Shown here: positions 24,531 through 33,863 of the stretch, one piece after another
Layout of the letters: each line of letters begins with the position of its first letter
How positions within the stretch are numbered: position 1 is the first letter of the stretch
Origin: Cronobacter sakazakii
Lineage (GTDB): Bacteria; Pseudomonadota; Gammaproteobacteria; Enterobacterales; Enterobacteriaceae
Length of the DNA: 64,000 nucleotides
Assembly (NCBI RefSeq): GCF_000982825.1
Contig: NZ_CP011047.1
Coordinates: 3,224,001-3,288,000, forward strand
Direction: 5' to 3'
Notes under the pieces: generated by a model
Told to the model about the DNA's origin: nothing
Seen by the model: only the letters and a program-made list of their open reading frames with translations
The model's database searches: none
Program-made: the position numbers and the translations under genes

Positions 24531-25348
24531 GGGTTATCGCGAGCAAGCTGCGCCATCATCGCGCAAAACGTCTCGCGTGAAACGCCATGTACCGGATGAG
24601 TAAAGCGCATCCCGAAATCCTTTTGCAGGCAGTCATAGACCGCGCCGTCGTCGGCAAGCGTGCGGCGCTCGCCATTCATGGTGAGATGGCGGTTAAGCAG
24701 TTTTAAGGGCGTTTGTCCGGGAGGGTGCAGCGCCGACAGCAGGTGATGGCGGAAATGAGAATCCGGCCAGTGGGCAATAAAATGGTTGGCCATCAGGTAA
24801 TCTGCCGGATACTGACGCGCCTGGTCAAAGCGGTAAAGTGCGTGCCAGTCGTCGCCCTCTTCTTTTAAGAGCAAAAACTCGCTTTGTCGGCTCTCAATAC
24901 GAAAGCGCCCTTCCGGGCCGGTTATCTCCGCGCCATGTGCAAGCGGGATCGGCGCACACAGCGTCGCCCCGCCAAAACCGACATCGGCTATCCACGGCGC
25001 ATCGTCAATCATCACCTGCACCAGGCGGTGCGTGCGCGGCGGCATAGCGTCAGGATCGGCGATTAATACTCTTGCGGCGAGCGCTTCCACGGCAAAGCCG
25101 CATTCCGCGAGCGCGCGGGAGAACAACGCGTTTTGCTCAAAGCAGTAGCCGCCGCGCCCGGCTTCCACCAGCTTGACGAAAATCGCGTCATCATCAAGCA
25201 GGATCTCGCGCCCTAACAGCACATCGAGATTTTCAAAAGGAATGGTCGCGGTGTGGCACTTGTGCAGCGCGGTAAGCGTCTCAAGCGTTGGGCGCGGTTC
25301 ACCGGTGTAGCCAATTCGGGAGAAGTAATCCTGTCGTTTGAATGCCAT
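24527..25348 (-). CDS. nhoA: Arylamine N-acetyltransferase
   Basis: 273 residues with the complete NAT catalytic triad Cys69 (RGGYCFEQN), His107 (RTHRLV) and Asp122 (ADVGFGG). The enzyme transfers acetyl from acetyl-CoA to arylamines and arylhydroxylamines, a cytosolic detoxification or activation step. AAGGA precedes ATG 25348. Its end overlaps that of the AraC pseudogene by 4 bp. It is close to nfsB (27850), whose hydroxylamine products are NAT substrates. Confidence 0.93.
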   Translation of the reverse strand: MAFKRQDYFSRIGYTGEPRPTLETLTALHKCHTATIPFENLDVLLGREILLDDDAIFVKLVEAGRGGYCFEQNALFSRALAECGFAVEALAARVLIADPDAMPPRTHRLVQVMIDDAPWIADVGFGGATLCAPIPLAHGAEITGPEGRFRIESRQSEFLLLKEEGDDWHALYRFDQARQYPADYLMANHFIAHWPDSHFRHHLLSALHPPGQTPLKLLNRHLTMNGERRTLADDGAVYDCLQKDFGMRFTHPVHGVSRETFCAMMAQLARDNP

Positions 25349-25822
25349 GCGAAGTCCTTAATCTGCGTCCTTTGTCTGTCTGATGATAGCGCTTTTCCCG
25401 TAAAGCATGTGGCAGGGCGTGTTCAGGCTATTGAATTGTCACCGCATAACGAAAAAGCGCCATGCATCAGGCGATATATTAATGAAAATCGTAGTCGCTC
25501 CTTTTTACCGCTTCGCTTAAAACTGCTCTCTGCATTTATTTCCTTTTATGTAAAGCGAATGTAAAAATAAAATTCACATGCAATTATTTGCTTCCTGAAG
25601 TTATACAGAAAAGGAGTTTTCGTACATATTTCGCCGCAAGCGGATAATAATCATCCAGTTAATTTGAGTTAAGATTGCTCTCAAAAACCAGAATATCCGC
25701 GATTCCGTCTCCCGTTTAAAAATATCTGCTACGCTTTTTAGGGCGTATCAAATTTATAAATTCTGTAGAGGACGCATAAATATTTCTTTACAGGTAACTG
25801 TATATTTCGGAAGAGGTGATTT
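25349..25822. other. AT-rich intergenic leader of yciE
   Basis: 474 bp without a supportable gene, markedly AT-rich. A CTACGCTTTT element at 25729-25738 resembles an extended -10 used by sigma-S, which would fit the stress role of yciE-katN, but I cannot place the promoter firmly. Confidence 0.45.
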
Positions 25823-26332
25823 ATGACGACATACGAAGAAAATTATCATGACTGGCTGCGTGACGCTCATGCGATGGAGAAACAAGCGGAACAGATGCTG
25901 GAGTCAATGGCCTCCCGTATTGAGCACTATCCTGACCTCAAATCCCGTCTTGAGCAGCATCTGGAAGAGACGCGCCACCAGCAGCAGCTGATTAATTCCG
26001 TTATTGAAAGAAATAACGTTTCAACCTCTGTTGTCAAAGACACCATGAGCAAAATGACGGCGATGGGCCAGGCCGTGGGCGGTATGTTTGCTTCTGATGA
26101 AGTGGTGAAAGGCGCTATCAGCGGCTATGTCTTCGAACAGTTTGAAATTGCCTGCTACACCTCGCTGATTGCGGCGGCAAAAGCCGTGGGCGATGAACAG
26201 GGTGTGGTGATTTTTAAACAGATCCTGGAACAGGAAATTGCGATGGCGGAGTGGTGTCTGAACCATTTACCGGATGTTACTCAGCAATTCCTTAATCGCG
26301 CAGCCGCGCCAGGCGTTGAAGCGAAAAAATAA
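25823..26332 (+). CDS. yciE: YciE ferritin-like protein (DUF892)
   Basis: 169 residues, all-helical ferritin-like fold of the YciE/YciF family. Metal-ligand type residues are in ENYHDWLRDAHAMEKQAEQML, HLEETRHQQQ, FEQFEIACYTSL and ILEQEIAMAEW. In Salmonella the yciGFE-katN genes form an RpoS-dependent stress operon. Here yciE is followed 73 bp downstream by the Mn-catalase; yciF and yciG are not adjacent. Start ATG 25823 has AGAGGTG. Confidence 0.9.
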   Translation: MTTYEENYHDWLRDAHAMEKQAEQMLESMASRIEHYPDLKSRLEQHLEETRHQQQLINSVIERNNVSTSVVKDTMSKMTAMGQAVGGMFASDEVVKGAISGYVFEQFEIACYTSLIAAAKAVGDEQGVVIFKQILEQEIAMAEWCLNHLPDVTQQFLNRAAAPGVEAKK

Positions 26333-26405
26333 TTTCTGAATAAATTCGCCTGTCATTTATATGGCAGGCAAAAAATGAGTGTTGTCGTGTAAACAGGAGA
26401 ACCTG

Positions 26406-27311
26406 ATGTTCCGACATGTAAAACAATTGCAATATACGGTCCGCGTCGCGGAACCGAACCCGGGGCTGGCAAATTTACTGCTGGAACAATTTGGCGGCCC
26501 GCAGGGCGAACTCGCCGCGGCTACCCGCTATTTCACCCAGGGGCTGGGTGATGAAGATCCGGCGCGTAAAGAGATGCTGATGGACATCGCCACAGAAGAA
26601 CTGAGCCATCTGGAAATTATCGGTTCCCTTGTGGGGATGCTCAACAAAGGTGCTAAAGGCGATTTGGCGGAAGCCACTGAAACCGAAGGCGAGCTTTACC
26701 GCTCCATTACGGGTGCGGGTAACGACAGCCATCTGACCCAGGTGCTTTACGGAGGCGGGCCGCCGCTGACTAACTCCGCAGGCGTACCGTGGACGGCGGC
26801 GTACATCGATACCATCGGTGAAATCACCGCGGATCTGCGCTCGAACATCGCGGCGGAAGCGCGCGCCAAAATTATCTATGAGCGACTGATCAACCTGACG
26901 GACGATCCGGGCGTTAAAGATGCCCTCGGCTTCCTGATGACCCGTGAAGTCGCGCATATGCTCTCGTTTGAGAAAGCGCTCTACTCTATTCGTAATAACT
27001 TCCCGCCGGGCAAACTGCCGCCGGTGGAACAGTACACGAATGTTTACTACAACATGTCCAAAGGTGACGACCTGCGCGGCAGCTGGAACAGCGACGAAAA
27101 CTTCGAGTACGTCGCCGATCCGCAGCCGGCAGTTAATGGAGGCGACGGTATGATTGATATCCAGCTTTCGCCGGAACAGCAGGCGAGCGTACTGACCATG
27201 GCGCAGCGTCTGCAGTCCGATCCGGGCATCAACCCGGTGACCGGCGCGGAAATGGGCGCATCAGTGCCCCCGGTAGAGCGTCAGTCGAAAAAGCCGGTTG
27301 AGAAAAAATAA
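26406..27311 (+). CDS. katN: Non-heme manganese catalase
   Basis: 301 residues. Dimanganese ligands of the family are visible: Glu35, Glu65 and His68 (TEELSHLE), then Glu in EARAKIIYERL and His in TREVAHMLSF. It degrades hydrogen peroxide in the cytosol. ATG 26406 with AGGAGA upstream is preferred to a start at 26379. Follows yciE and ends at a strong terminator, so the pair forms a stress operon. Confidence 0.95.
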   Translation: MFRHVKQLQYTVRVAEPNPGLANLLLEQFGGPQGELAAATRYFTQGLGDEDPARKEMLMDIATEELSHLEIIGSLVGMLNKGAKGDLAEATETEGELYRSITGAGNDSHLTQVLYGGGPPLTNSAGVPWTAAYIDTIGEITADLRSNIAAEARAKIIYERLINLTDDPGVKDALGFLMTREVAHMLSFEKALYSIRNNFPPGKLPPVEQYTNVYYNMSKGDDLRGSWNSDENFEYVADPQPAVNGGDGMIDIQLSPEQQASVLTMAQRLQSDPGINPVTGAEMGASVPPVERQSKKPVEKK

Positions 27312-27328
27312 CCGGCATGAAAAGAAAA

Positions 27329-27351
27329 CCCTGCTCCGGCAGGGTTTTTTT
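27329..27351 (+). terminator. Intrinsic terminator after katN
   Basis: CCCTGC TCCG GCAGGG followed by seven T. Confidence 0.9.
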
Positions 27352-27356
27352 ATGGC

Positions 27357-27587
27357 TTACATCTCATAGCCTGGCTTGCGGGCCAGCGTATCGAGCTGCG
27401 GCGCTATCTCGGTATCCCACACCTCGCTTTTCCACTGCTCCGGCTGGACTTCTTTGAGCGCCACTGAAACGGAACTCTCTTTGCTTTGCAGATGTTTAAC
27501 GATGACCTCAGTGAGTTCATCGGCCAGCGCCTGCTGTTGCGCGTCGCTCAGATCGCGCGGGAAGAATTTCACATCGATATGCGGCAT
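27357..27587 (-). CDS. pptA: 4-oxalocrotonate tautomerase family protein (PptA)
   Basis: 76 residues starting MPHIDVKFFP, so Pro1 is available as catalytic base after Met removal. KESSVSVALKEVQPEQW and DTLARKPGYEM match enterobacterial PptA. ATG 27587 has AAGGAA; the extra upstream 20 codons would hide Pro1 and are rejected. It is divergent from nfsB. Confidence 0.85.
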   Translation of the reverse strand: MPHIDVKFFPRDLSDAQQQALADELTEVIVKHLQSKESSVSVALKEVQPEQWKSEVWDTEIAPQLDTLARKPGYEM

Positions 27588-27678
27588 AACGGTTCCTTGA
27601 AACGTGAACGGTTCATCATCATGCCTCAGACCAGACTGTTCATTCACGCTTTTTTACGTGCAACACCATCCCTCCTTA

Positions 27679-27691
27679 GTGACGTTGTCAC
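27679..27691. promoter_or_regulatory. matS site 2 (MatP binding site)
   Basis: GTGACGTTGTCAC, identical to site 1, in the intergenic region between pptA and nfsB. Confidence 0.9.
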
Positions 27692-27849
27692 GCATTTTGG
27701 CATTTTTTGCCGTCAAGCGGGCTTACCCGTGGCGACAGGTGTTGCTGCCGTCAGGTTTAGGCTACTATCGTTTCCCTTAACGAAGATAATAATGGTGTAA
27801 CCTGCTCGCGGCCTTTGATAAAGGCGCGGCATTCAACCGGGAAACATTT

Positions 27850-28494
27850 ATGAACCTTAATGAGATCATTCGCACTCGCCATACCAGCAAAGCCTACGAT
27901 AACAGCCGTAAACTGACGGCCGAACAGCAGCAGGAGCTGCTGGATCTGCTGCGTTTTAGCCCCTCTTCCGTCAACTCACAGCCGTGGCACTTTTTTGCCG
28001 TGACTACTGAAGAAGGCAAAGCGCAGATCCTGCCAGCGCTGATGGACGCTAATCAGGTAAAAGCGAAAAACGCCGCCATGACCGTCGTGTTCACCATTAA
28101 AGAAGAGCTGAACGAAGCGCACCTGCTGCAACTGCTGGAAAAAGAGCAGCAGGATGGTCGCTACGACAGCGAGGAAGCGCGCGCCGCGAACGATAAAGGC
28201 CGCCGCTTTTTTGTGGGTCTGAACAGCGAAACGCCGGAGCAGCAGCGCGAATGGATGACCCGTCAGGCCTATCTGGCGCTCGGTTTCCTGCTGCTGGGCG
28301 CAGCCGCGATGGGCCTCGACGCGACGCCTATCGAAGGTTTCCATCCGGAGAAAATGGATGAAGTGCTGGGCCTGAAAGAAAAAGGTCTACGCAGCGTGGT
28401 GGTAGCGACCATCGGTTATCGCAGCGATGCCGACTTCAACGCCACACTGCCGAAATCCCGTCTGGATCAGGATGTGGTGATAACGCAGCTCTGA
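27850..28494 (+). CDS. nfsB: Oxygen-insensitive NAD(P)H nitroreductase (NfsB family)
   Basis: 214 residues. Family features: RHTSKAYD at the start, FSPSSVNSQPWHF, AANDKGRRFF, LLGAAAMGLDATPIEGF and DFNATLPKSRL near the end. The homodimeric FMN enzyme reduces nitroaromatics and quinones by two-electron steps. Close to E. coli NfsB but with divergent middle, so it could be a paralogue. Divergent from pptA; terminator at 28512. Confidence 0.85.
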   Translation: MNLNEIIRTRHTSKAYDNSRKLTAEQQQELLDLLRFSPSSVNSQPWHFFAVTTEEGKAQILPALMDANQVKAKNAAMTVVFTIKEELNEAHLLQLLEKEQQDGRYDSEEARAANDKGRRFFVGLNSETPEQQREWMTRQAYLALGFLLLGAAAMGLDATPIEGFHPEKMDEVLGLKEKGLRSVVVATIGYRSDADFNATLPKSRLDQDVVITQL

Positions 28495-28511
28495 GCGCGT
28501 TAATTCACAAC

Positions 28512-28538
28512 AAGGCCGCCCCACGGGCGGCCTTTTTT
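28512..28538. terminator. Terminator between nfsB and ampC
   Basis: AAGGCCGCCC CAC GGGCGGCCTT followed by TTTT; symmetric enough to serve both convergent genes. Confidence 0.9.
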
Positions 28539-28546
28539 ATGACGGG

Positions 28547-29674
28547 TTACTTATCAAGCTCCTGAATAATCGTATACGCCGCTTTAACACGGTCGTCATT
28601 CGGGAACCACTTGTTGGCGAGCATAATCAGCGCGATACGCTTCTCAGGGATAAACACTGCGTAAGTGGAAAAGCCGTTGGTCGAGCCGGTTTTGTTATAC
28701 CACGCGGCCTGCGGCGCAGGCTGCGGCGGAACGATCGCGGTGGCCGCAAGCCCTTTCATGATGCGCTGGCTGCTGTTGCCTTCAACAAGGCGCGAGAGCG
28801 GCGACGGCCACGGATAGTATTCCCACATCAACCCCTGTGTGAACTCACCGCTGCGGTAGTAGCCGTTGTGCGTGGCGTTAATCGCCTGACGCCAGCCTGG
28901 CGCGACCTCCTGCTCGCCAAGCTGGATTTGCAGATAACGCAGCAGATCCGCGCTGCCGGATTTCAGCCCATACGATTCGGCGTCAAGCGGGCCGGGCGTC
29001 ACCCGCACCGGTTTGTCGTCCTTGTTATAGCCCTGGGCGTAGTTGTCCATCGCGGCCTCCGGCACGTTGATAAAGGTGTGCGTCATGCCGAAATCCCTGA
29101 GAAGCCCCTGCTCCATCGCCTCGCTGAACGGCTTATCGAGCGCCTTCGCGGTAATCATCCCGAGCAGCCCGATCCCGAGATTCGAGTAAACGCGCTCGGT
29201 GCCGACCGGCTTTTCAGGCTGCCAGGCGCGATACCAGTCCATCAGCTGTGTGGTGTTTTTCACCGCATCCGGCACAAAGAGCGGCGTTCCCGCGGTGTGC
29301 GTGGCGAGGTTCAGCAGCGTCACGTTATCGAATGCGCTGCCTTTCAGTGCAGGAAGATACTGGCTGGCGGGCGCGCTGAAATCCAGTTTGCCGTCTTGCT
29401 GCGCCTTGCTTGCGAGCGTCGCGGTAAAGGTTTTACTGAGCGAGCCGATTTCGAAAAGCGTGTTTTCATCCACCGGCTTACGGGTCGCTTTTGACGCCAC
29501 GCCGTAATGCCAGAAATGCGTTTCGCCGTTAACCGACACCGCCACCGCCATGCCCGGGATCTGGTAGCGCGCCATCAATGGCTTAACGACCGCATCCGGC
29601 GGCGCAACGGGCGCGGCCTGCGCATGGCCCGCAAGAACTATCATCATTAACAGCGCACTGACTTTGCTTTTCAT
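28547..29674 (-). CDS. ampC: Class C beta-lactamase (AmpC, CSA type)
   Basis: 375 residues with signal peptide (cleavage after HAQA, residue 20). Active-site motifs of class C enzymes are intact: Ser78-x-x-Lys81 (SLSK), Tyr-Ser-Asn in VYSNLG, and Lys-Thr-Gly in YNKTGSTNGF. The periplasmic enzyme hydrolyses cephalosporins. Sequence and setting fit the chromosomal Cronobacter CSA family, which is not inducible. No ampR is divergent upstream; the next gene is ansP. GGAGA precedes ATG 29674. Confidence 0.93.
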   Translation of the reverse strand: MKSKVSALLMMIVLAGHAQAAPVAPPDAVVKPLMARYQIPGMAVAVSVNGETHFWHYGVASKATRKPVDENTLFEIGSLSKTFTATLASKAQQDGKLDFSAPASQYLPALKGSAFDNVTLLNLATHTAGTPLFVPDAVKNTTQLMDWYRAWQPEKPVGTERVYSNLGIGLLGMITAKALDKPFSEAMEQGLLRDFGMTHTFINVPEAAMDNYAQGYNKDDKPVRVTPGPLDAESYGLKSGSADLLRYLQIQLGEQEVAPGWRQAINATHNGYYRSGEFTQGLMWEYYPWPSPLSRLVEGNSSQRIMKGLAATAIVPPQPAPQAAWYNKTGSTNGFSTYAVFIPEKRIALIMLANKWFPNDDRVKAAYTIIQELDK

Positions 29675-30035
29675 CGGCTCTCCTCGCCTCTTTCACCGCA
29701 CACAAACCGCCATTATCTCCGCTTACTGTGACAAAACTCCATTATTTTCCCTAACAAAGGACGTTTTCTCGCCGGATTTGGGTTATCGCGCATACAACAA
29801 CCCTGACACTTTTACGGGCTAATCCGTTCTGGCTCACACCCTTACTGGTAGGCTTTGCGAAGCCCCCGGTTTGCGGTTAGGATGCTGCGCCATGTTTTGT
29901 CTTATCCGCACAACATAATCACAGGAAAGACGAACATTTGCCGTACAAAAAACCAGCACAGGCAAACGTTTGGTTGGTATACGGCGGTCGGTTATTTTGG
30001 CTCGTTCAGGTTCAGACAGGACTACAGGAAAACCA
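29675..30035. promoter_or_regulatory. Divergent ampC/ansP promoter region
   Basis: 361 bp with no gene and no ampR fragment. For ansP, TTGCGA (29855-29860) and TAGGAT (29878-29883) are spaced by 17 bp and form a plausible sigma-70 promoter. For ampC no clear promoter was chosen. Confidence 0.4.
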
Positions 30036-31493
30036 ATGAAAACAACGAAGCAAAACGCGGCTGAGCATCGCGCCGCGAAACGACGCTGGTTGAACTCTCA
30101 TGAAGAGGGTTATCACAAAGCGATGGGCAACCGTCAGGTGCAGATGATAGCCATCGGCGGCGCTATCGGTACCGGTCTGTTTTTAGGTGCGGGCGCGCGT
30201 CTCCAGGCGGCCGGACCGTCGCTGGCGCTGGTCTATCTGGTGTGCGGCATCTTCTCTTTCTTCATTCTTCGCGCACTGGGCGAGCTGGTGCTCCACCGCC
30301 CGTCCAGCGGCAGTTTTGTCTCTTACGCCCGTGAGTTTCTCGGCGAGAAAGCCTCTTACGTGGCGGGCTGGATGTATTTCGTTAACTGGGCGATGACCGG
30401 TATCGTCGATATCACCGCCGTGGCGCTCTATATGCACTACTGGGGCGCATTCGGCGATGTGCCGCAGTGGGTGTTTGCACTCGGCGCGCTGGCGATTGTC
30501 GGCACCATGAACCTGATTGGCGTGAAATGGTTCGCCGAAATGGAGTTCTGGTTCGCGCTCATTAAAGTGCTGGCTATCGTCGTGTTCCTGATTGTCGGCG
30601 TGGTGTTTCTCGGCACCGGTAAACCGCTCGACGGCAACGCTACCGGCTTCCATCTGATAACCGACAACGGCGGCCTCTTCCCGCACGGCCTGCTGCCTGC
30701 GCTGGTGCTGATTCAGGGCGTGGTATTCGCCTTCGCGTCTATCGAGCTGGTCGGTACCGCCGCGGGCGAATGTAAAGATCCGCAGACCATGGTGCCGAAG
30801 GCGATTAACAGCGTTATCTGGCGTATCGGCCTGTTCTACGTCGGCTCCGTCGTCCTGCTGGTGCTGCTGCTGCCGTGGAACGCCTACCAGGCGGGTCAGA
30901 GCCCGTTCGTCACCTTCTTCTCGAAGCTTGGCGTGCCTTATATCGGCGATATCATGAATATGGTGGTACTGACCGCGGCGCTCTCCAGCCTCAACTCCGG
31001 GCTCTATTCCACTGGCCGTATCCTGCGCTCGATGTCGATGGGCGGCTCCGCGCCGAAGTTTATGTCGAAGATGAGCAAATCCCAGGTGCCGTTCGCGGGC
31101 ATTCTGGTGACGGTTTGCGTCTATATCGTCGGCGTCTTCCTGAACTATCTCGTGCCGTCGCAGGTGTTTGAGATCGTCCTGAACGTGGCATCCATCGGCA
31201 TCATCTCCTCCTGGGCGTTTATCATGGTTTGCCAGATGCGTCTGCGCAAAGCCATCAAAGAAGGCAAAGCGGACGATGTCTCCTTCAAGCTGCCGGGCGC
31301 GCCGTTCACCTCCTGGCTGACGCTGCTGTTCCTGGCCGCCGTCGTCGTGCTGATGGCGTTTGACTACCCGAACGGCACCTTTACCGTGGCCTCCATTCCG
31401 GTTCTCGCTATTCTGCTGATTGCGGGCTGGTTTGGCGTGCGTAAGCGCGTGGCGGAGATCCACAGCACCGCGCCGCAACCGCATCAGGATTAA
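30036..31493 (+). CDS. ansP: L-asparagine permease
   Basis: 485 residues, twelve membrane helices of the amino acid-polyamine-organocation family, with the AAP signature AIGGAIGTGLFLGAG near the first helix. It is nearly collinear with E. coli AnsP, including RRWLNSHEEGYHKAMGNRQ, GMKWFAEMEFWFALIK-type helix and FGVRKRVAEIHSTAP at the end; it lacks the longer acidic E. coli tail. Imports asparagine at the inner membrane. ATG 30036 begins MKTTKQ as in E. coli. Confidence 0.95.
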   Translation: MKTTKQNAAEHRAAKRRWLNSHEEGYHKAMGNRQVQMIAIGGAIGTGLFLGAGARLQAAGPSLALVYLVCGIFSFFILRALGELVLHRPSSGSFVSYAREFLGEKASYVAGWMYFVNWAMTGIVDITAVALYMHYWGAFGDVPQWVFALGALAIVGTMNLIGVKWFAEMEFWFALIKVLAIVVFLIVGVVFLGTGKPLDGNATGFHLITDNGGLFPHGLLPALVLIQGVVFAFASIELVGTAAGECKDPQTMVPKAINSVIWRIGLFYVGSVVLLVLLLPWNAYQAGQSPFVTFFSKLGVPYIGDIMNMVVLTAALSSLNSGLYSTGRILRSMSMGGSAPKFMSKMSKSQVPFAGILVTVCVYIVGVFLNYLVPSQVFEIVLNVASIGIISSWAFIMVCQMRLRKAIKEGKADDVSFKLPGAPFTSWLTLLFLAAVVVLMAFDYPNGTFTVASIPVLAILLIAGWFGVRKRVAEIHSTAPQPHQD

Positions 31494-31506
31494 ATAGCAT
31501 GTTGTG

Positions 31507-31533
31507 AAAAGGAGCCGTAAGGCTCCTTTTTTT
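31507..31533 (+). terminator. Intrinsic terminator after ansP
   Basis: AAGGAGCC GTAA GGCTCCTT followed by TTTTT. Confidence 0.9.
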
Positions 31534-31615
31534 ATGCGTACTATTACTGGTAGCTTGTCCGAAACTCTGCAGCGCTTCACGCTATGGCGCTGCACTACGT
31601 CTACAAGGAACCGTT

Positions 31616-32662
31616 ATGAAACCTGCAATCCTTCGCGCACTGGCCCTGACGCCGCTCTGTGTGGCGCTCAGCGCCGCCGCCGTCACGCCGAAGCCGCCTT
31701 ACTTCAACCATAAAGACTGGAGCATGGTCTGCGATAACACCGGCACCTGCCGTGTGGATGCCTACGAGGCCGATGAAGGCACCGGCGGCTCACTGCTGCT
31801 GACCCGCAAAGCCGGGCCTGACGCGCCGGTTACCGCCATGATCCGCCTGGGCGAAATGGATGACGACGCAAAACCCTCAAAGGGGCCGATGCGCCTTGAG
31901 ATCGACGGTAAAGACACCGGCATGCTGAAAGAAAATAAGCAGGACGAAACCTGGGAATTGAACGACGCGCAGACCGCCGCCGTGATTAACGCCGTGAAAG
32001 GCCGCGGCAACGTGGTGTTTGCCTCAGATAACCGCCGTTTCACGCTCTCCGCGGCCGGTGCCAGCGCCGTGCTGCTGAAGATGGATGACGTGCAGGGCCG
32101 CATCGGCACGCCCGGCGCGCTCATGAAAAAAGGCAACAAGCCGGAAAGCGCGGTGCCTGCGCCAATGGCCGCCCCGGTGATCCACGCCGCCGCCGTGAGC
32201 GACGCCAAACCCTCTACGCTTACCGGCGCGGCGCTCGCCACGCTGCTGCCGCGTCTTGAAGCCACCAAACTCGACGGCGACAGCTGCGACGGGCTCACCG
32301 ATGAAACGCTGCGTAACGAGCCGGTGACCGTCACGCCATTAAGCAATGGCAAAGCGCTGGTCTCGGCGACCTGCTGGCGCGCGGCCTATAACGAAGGCGA
32401 AGGCTACTGGGTCATTGACGAGGCGCTGAAAGGCAAGCCAACGCTGATAACGCTTATCGGCAACGATTATCACAATGGCGTTATCACGTCCGTACAGCGC
32501 GGGCGCGGCATCGGCGACTGTATGGGCGGCGCGAACTGGACGTGGAATGGTGAAACGTTCATTCAGAGCGAAGACTACTCCACCGGCGAATGCCGTCTCA
32601 TCCGCGCAGGCGGTACCTGGGAGATGCCGACGCTGGTCACACAGGTCATTCCGGCGAAATAA
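31616..32662 (+). CDS. DUF1176-family periplasmic protein
   Basis: 348 residues with signal peptide (cleavage near SAAAV, about residue 22). The mature part opens KPPYFNHKDWSMVCDNTGTCR, typical of DUF1176, and has paired cysteines (MVCDNTGTC, CDGL...CWRA, DCMGG...GECR) suggesting disulphides. Periplasmic, function unknown. Own RBS (AAGGA) and terminator. Confidence 0.85.
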   Translation: MKPAILRALALTPLCVALSAAAVTPKPPYFNHKDWSMVCDNTGTCRVDAYEADEGTGGSLLLTRKAGPDAPVTAMIRLGEMDDDAKPSKGPMRLEIDGKDTGMLKENKQDETWELNDAQTAAVINAVKGRGNVVFASDNRRFTLSAAGASAVLLKMDDVQGRIGTPGALMKKGNKPESAVPAPMAAPVIHAAAVSDAKPSTLTGAALATLLPRLEATKLDGDSCDGLTDETLRNEPVTVTPLSNGKALVSATCWRAAYNEGEGYWVIDEALKGKPTLITLIGNDYHNGVITSVQRGRGIGDCMGGANWTWNGETFIQSEDYSTGECRLIRAGGTWEMPTLVTQVIPAK

Positions 32663-32666
32663 TCAC

Positions 32667-32690
32667 AGCGGGCGATGGCCCGCTTTTTTT
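32667..32690 (+). terminator. Intrinsic terminator after DUF1176 gene
   Basis: AGCGGGC GATG GCCCGCT followed by TTTTTT. Confidence 0.88.
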
Positions 32691-32836
32691 ATTTCCGGCA
32701 AAGCTTCGCTAAAAAAAGCATTTATTTATTCGCGCTAAGTTATTCCAATAAACACTTTTCATTTTTATTCCCGCCCCTGCACGATAAAAGCCAGAACGAT
32801 ATATCACCCTTCACTTTTATTATTAGCGGGATAGCC

Positions 32837-33835
32837 ATGAAAAAATTCACGGGGCGCGCCTGGCTCGGGCTGGCGTTAATGTCGGCGGCCGGACTGGCGC
32901 AGGCGGAAGGTAATATCAGCATCGCGCAACAGTTCGGCATTGGTTATTTACTGCTGGATGTAGTGCGCGACCAACAGCTTATCGAAAAAGAAGGCAAAAA
33001 AGAGGGGCTCGATATTAAGGTGGAGTGGCGCACGCTCTCCGGTGCCACCGCCATGAACGAGGCGCTGCTCTCCGGCGCGCTGGACGTCGCCTCGGCGGGC
33101 GTGCCGCCGCTCCTCACGCTCTGGGATCGCACCAAAGGCCGCCAGAACGTTAAAGCCATCGCGTCGCTTGGCTCGATGCCCAATTATCTGCTGAGCAACA
33201 ATCCGGCGGTCAAAAGCGTTCGCGATTTAACTGATAAAGACCGCATCGCCGTACCGGCAGCGGGCGTGGGCTTTCAGTCCCGCACGCTGCAAATCGAAAC
33301 CGCCCGGCTTTATGGCAACGGCGACTATAAACGCTTTGATAAGATCAGCGTGAGCCTGCCGCACCCGGACGCCAGCGCGGCGCTTGTCGCCGGGAAGTCA
33401 GAAATCACCGCGCACTTTTCCAGCCCGCCGTTTCAGTATCAGGCGCTGGAGCACAGCAACGTGCATAAGATCTTAAGCTCCTACGACGTGCTGGGCGGCC
33501 CGGCCACTTTCAACGTGCTTTACACCACCCAGAAATTCCACGATGACAACCAGAAAACGTACCGCGCGTTTTACCGGGCTTTAAGCGAAGCGGCGAAAAT
33601 TATTAACGCCGATAAAAAGGCGGCGGCTGCGGCGTATATCCGCACAGAGAAATCGCGCCTGCCGCAAGCGTTAGTCGAAAAAATTGTGAATGACCCGGAA
33701 ATTGATTTTACCGTCTCACCGCAACGCACTTTTGTTTATGCCGAAAAGCTGCATGAGCTTGGCGTATTAAAAAATAAAGCCGACAGCTGGAAAGATTATT
33801 TCTTTAACGAAGCCTGGGAAAACCCCGGCAGTTAA
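32837..33835 (+). CDS. Sulfonate/taurine-type ABC substrate-binding protein
   Basis: 332 residues, signal peptide (cleavage near GLAQAEG, residue 22). SsuA/TauA/NMT1 fold: GIGYLLLDVVRDQQLIEKEGKKEG, SGALDVASAGVPPLL, GSMPNYLLSNN. First gene of a four-gene set with a TauD-type dioxygenase, an ATPase and a permease. It is an importer for an aliphatic sulfonate or a similar small acid; the substrate is not fixed by the sequence. The set lies between ansP and yncE, which are neighbours in E. coli. Confidence 0.85.
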   Translation: MKKFTGRAWLGLALMSAAGLAQAEGNISIAQQFGIGYLLLDVVRDQQLIEKEGKKEGLDIKVEWRTLSGATAMNEALLSGALDVASAGVPPLLTLWDRTKGRQNVKAIASLGSMPNYLLSNNPAVKSVRDLTDKDRIAVPAAGVGFQSRTLQIETARLYGNGDYKRFDKISVSLPHPDASAALVAGKSEITAHFSSPPFQYQALEHSNVHKILSSYDVLGGPATFNVLYTTQKFHDDNQKTYRAFYRALSEAAKIINADKKAAAAAYIRTEKSRLPQALVEKIVNDPEIDFTVSPQRTFVYAEKLHELGVLKNKADSWKDYFFNEAWENPGS

Positions 33836-33863
33836 TTCACCTGCGACGATAAAGGAAAAACCG

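Noticed and set aside
30183..31595. A 470-residue minus-strand frame opposite ansP
   Set aside because: It is the antisense of ansP, with His/Gln/Arg-rich composition and no domain.
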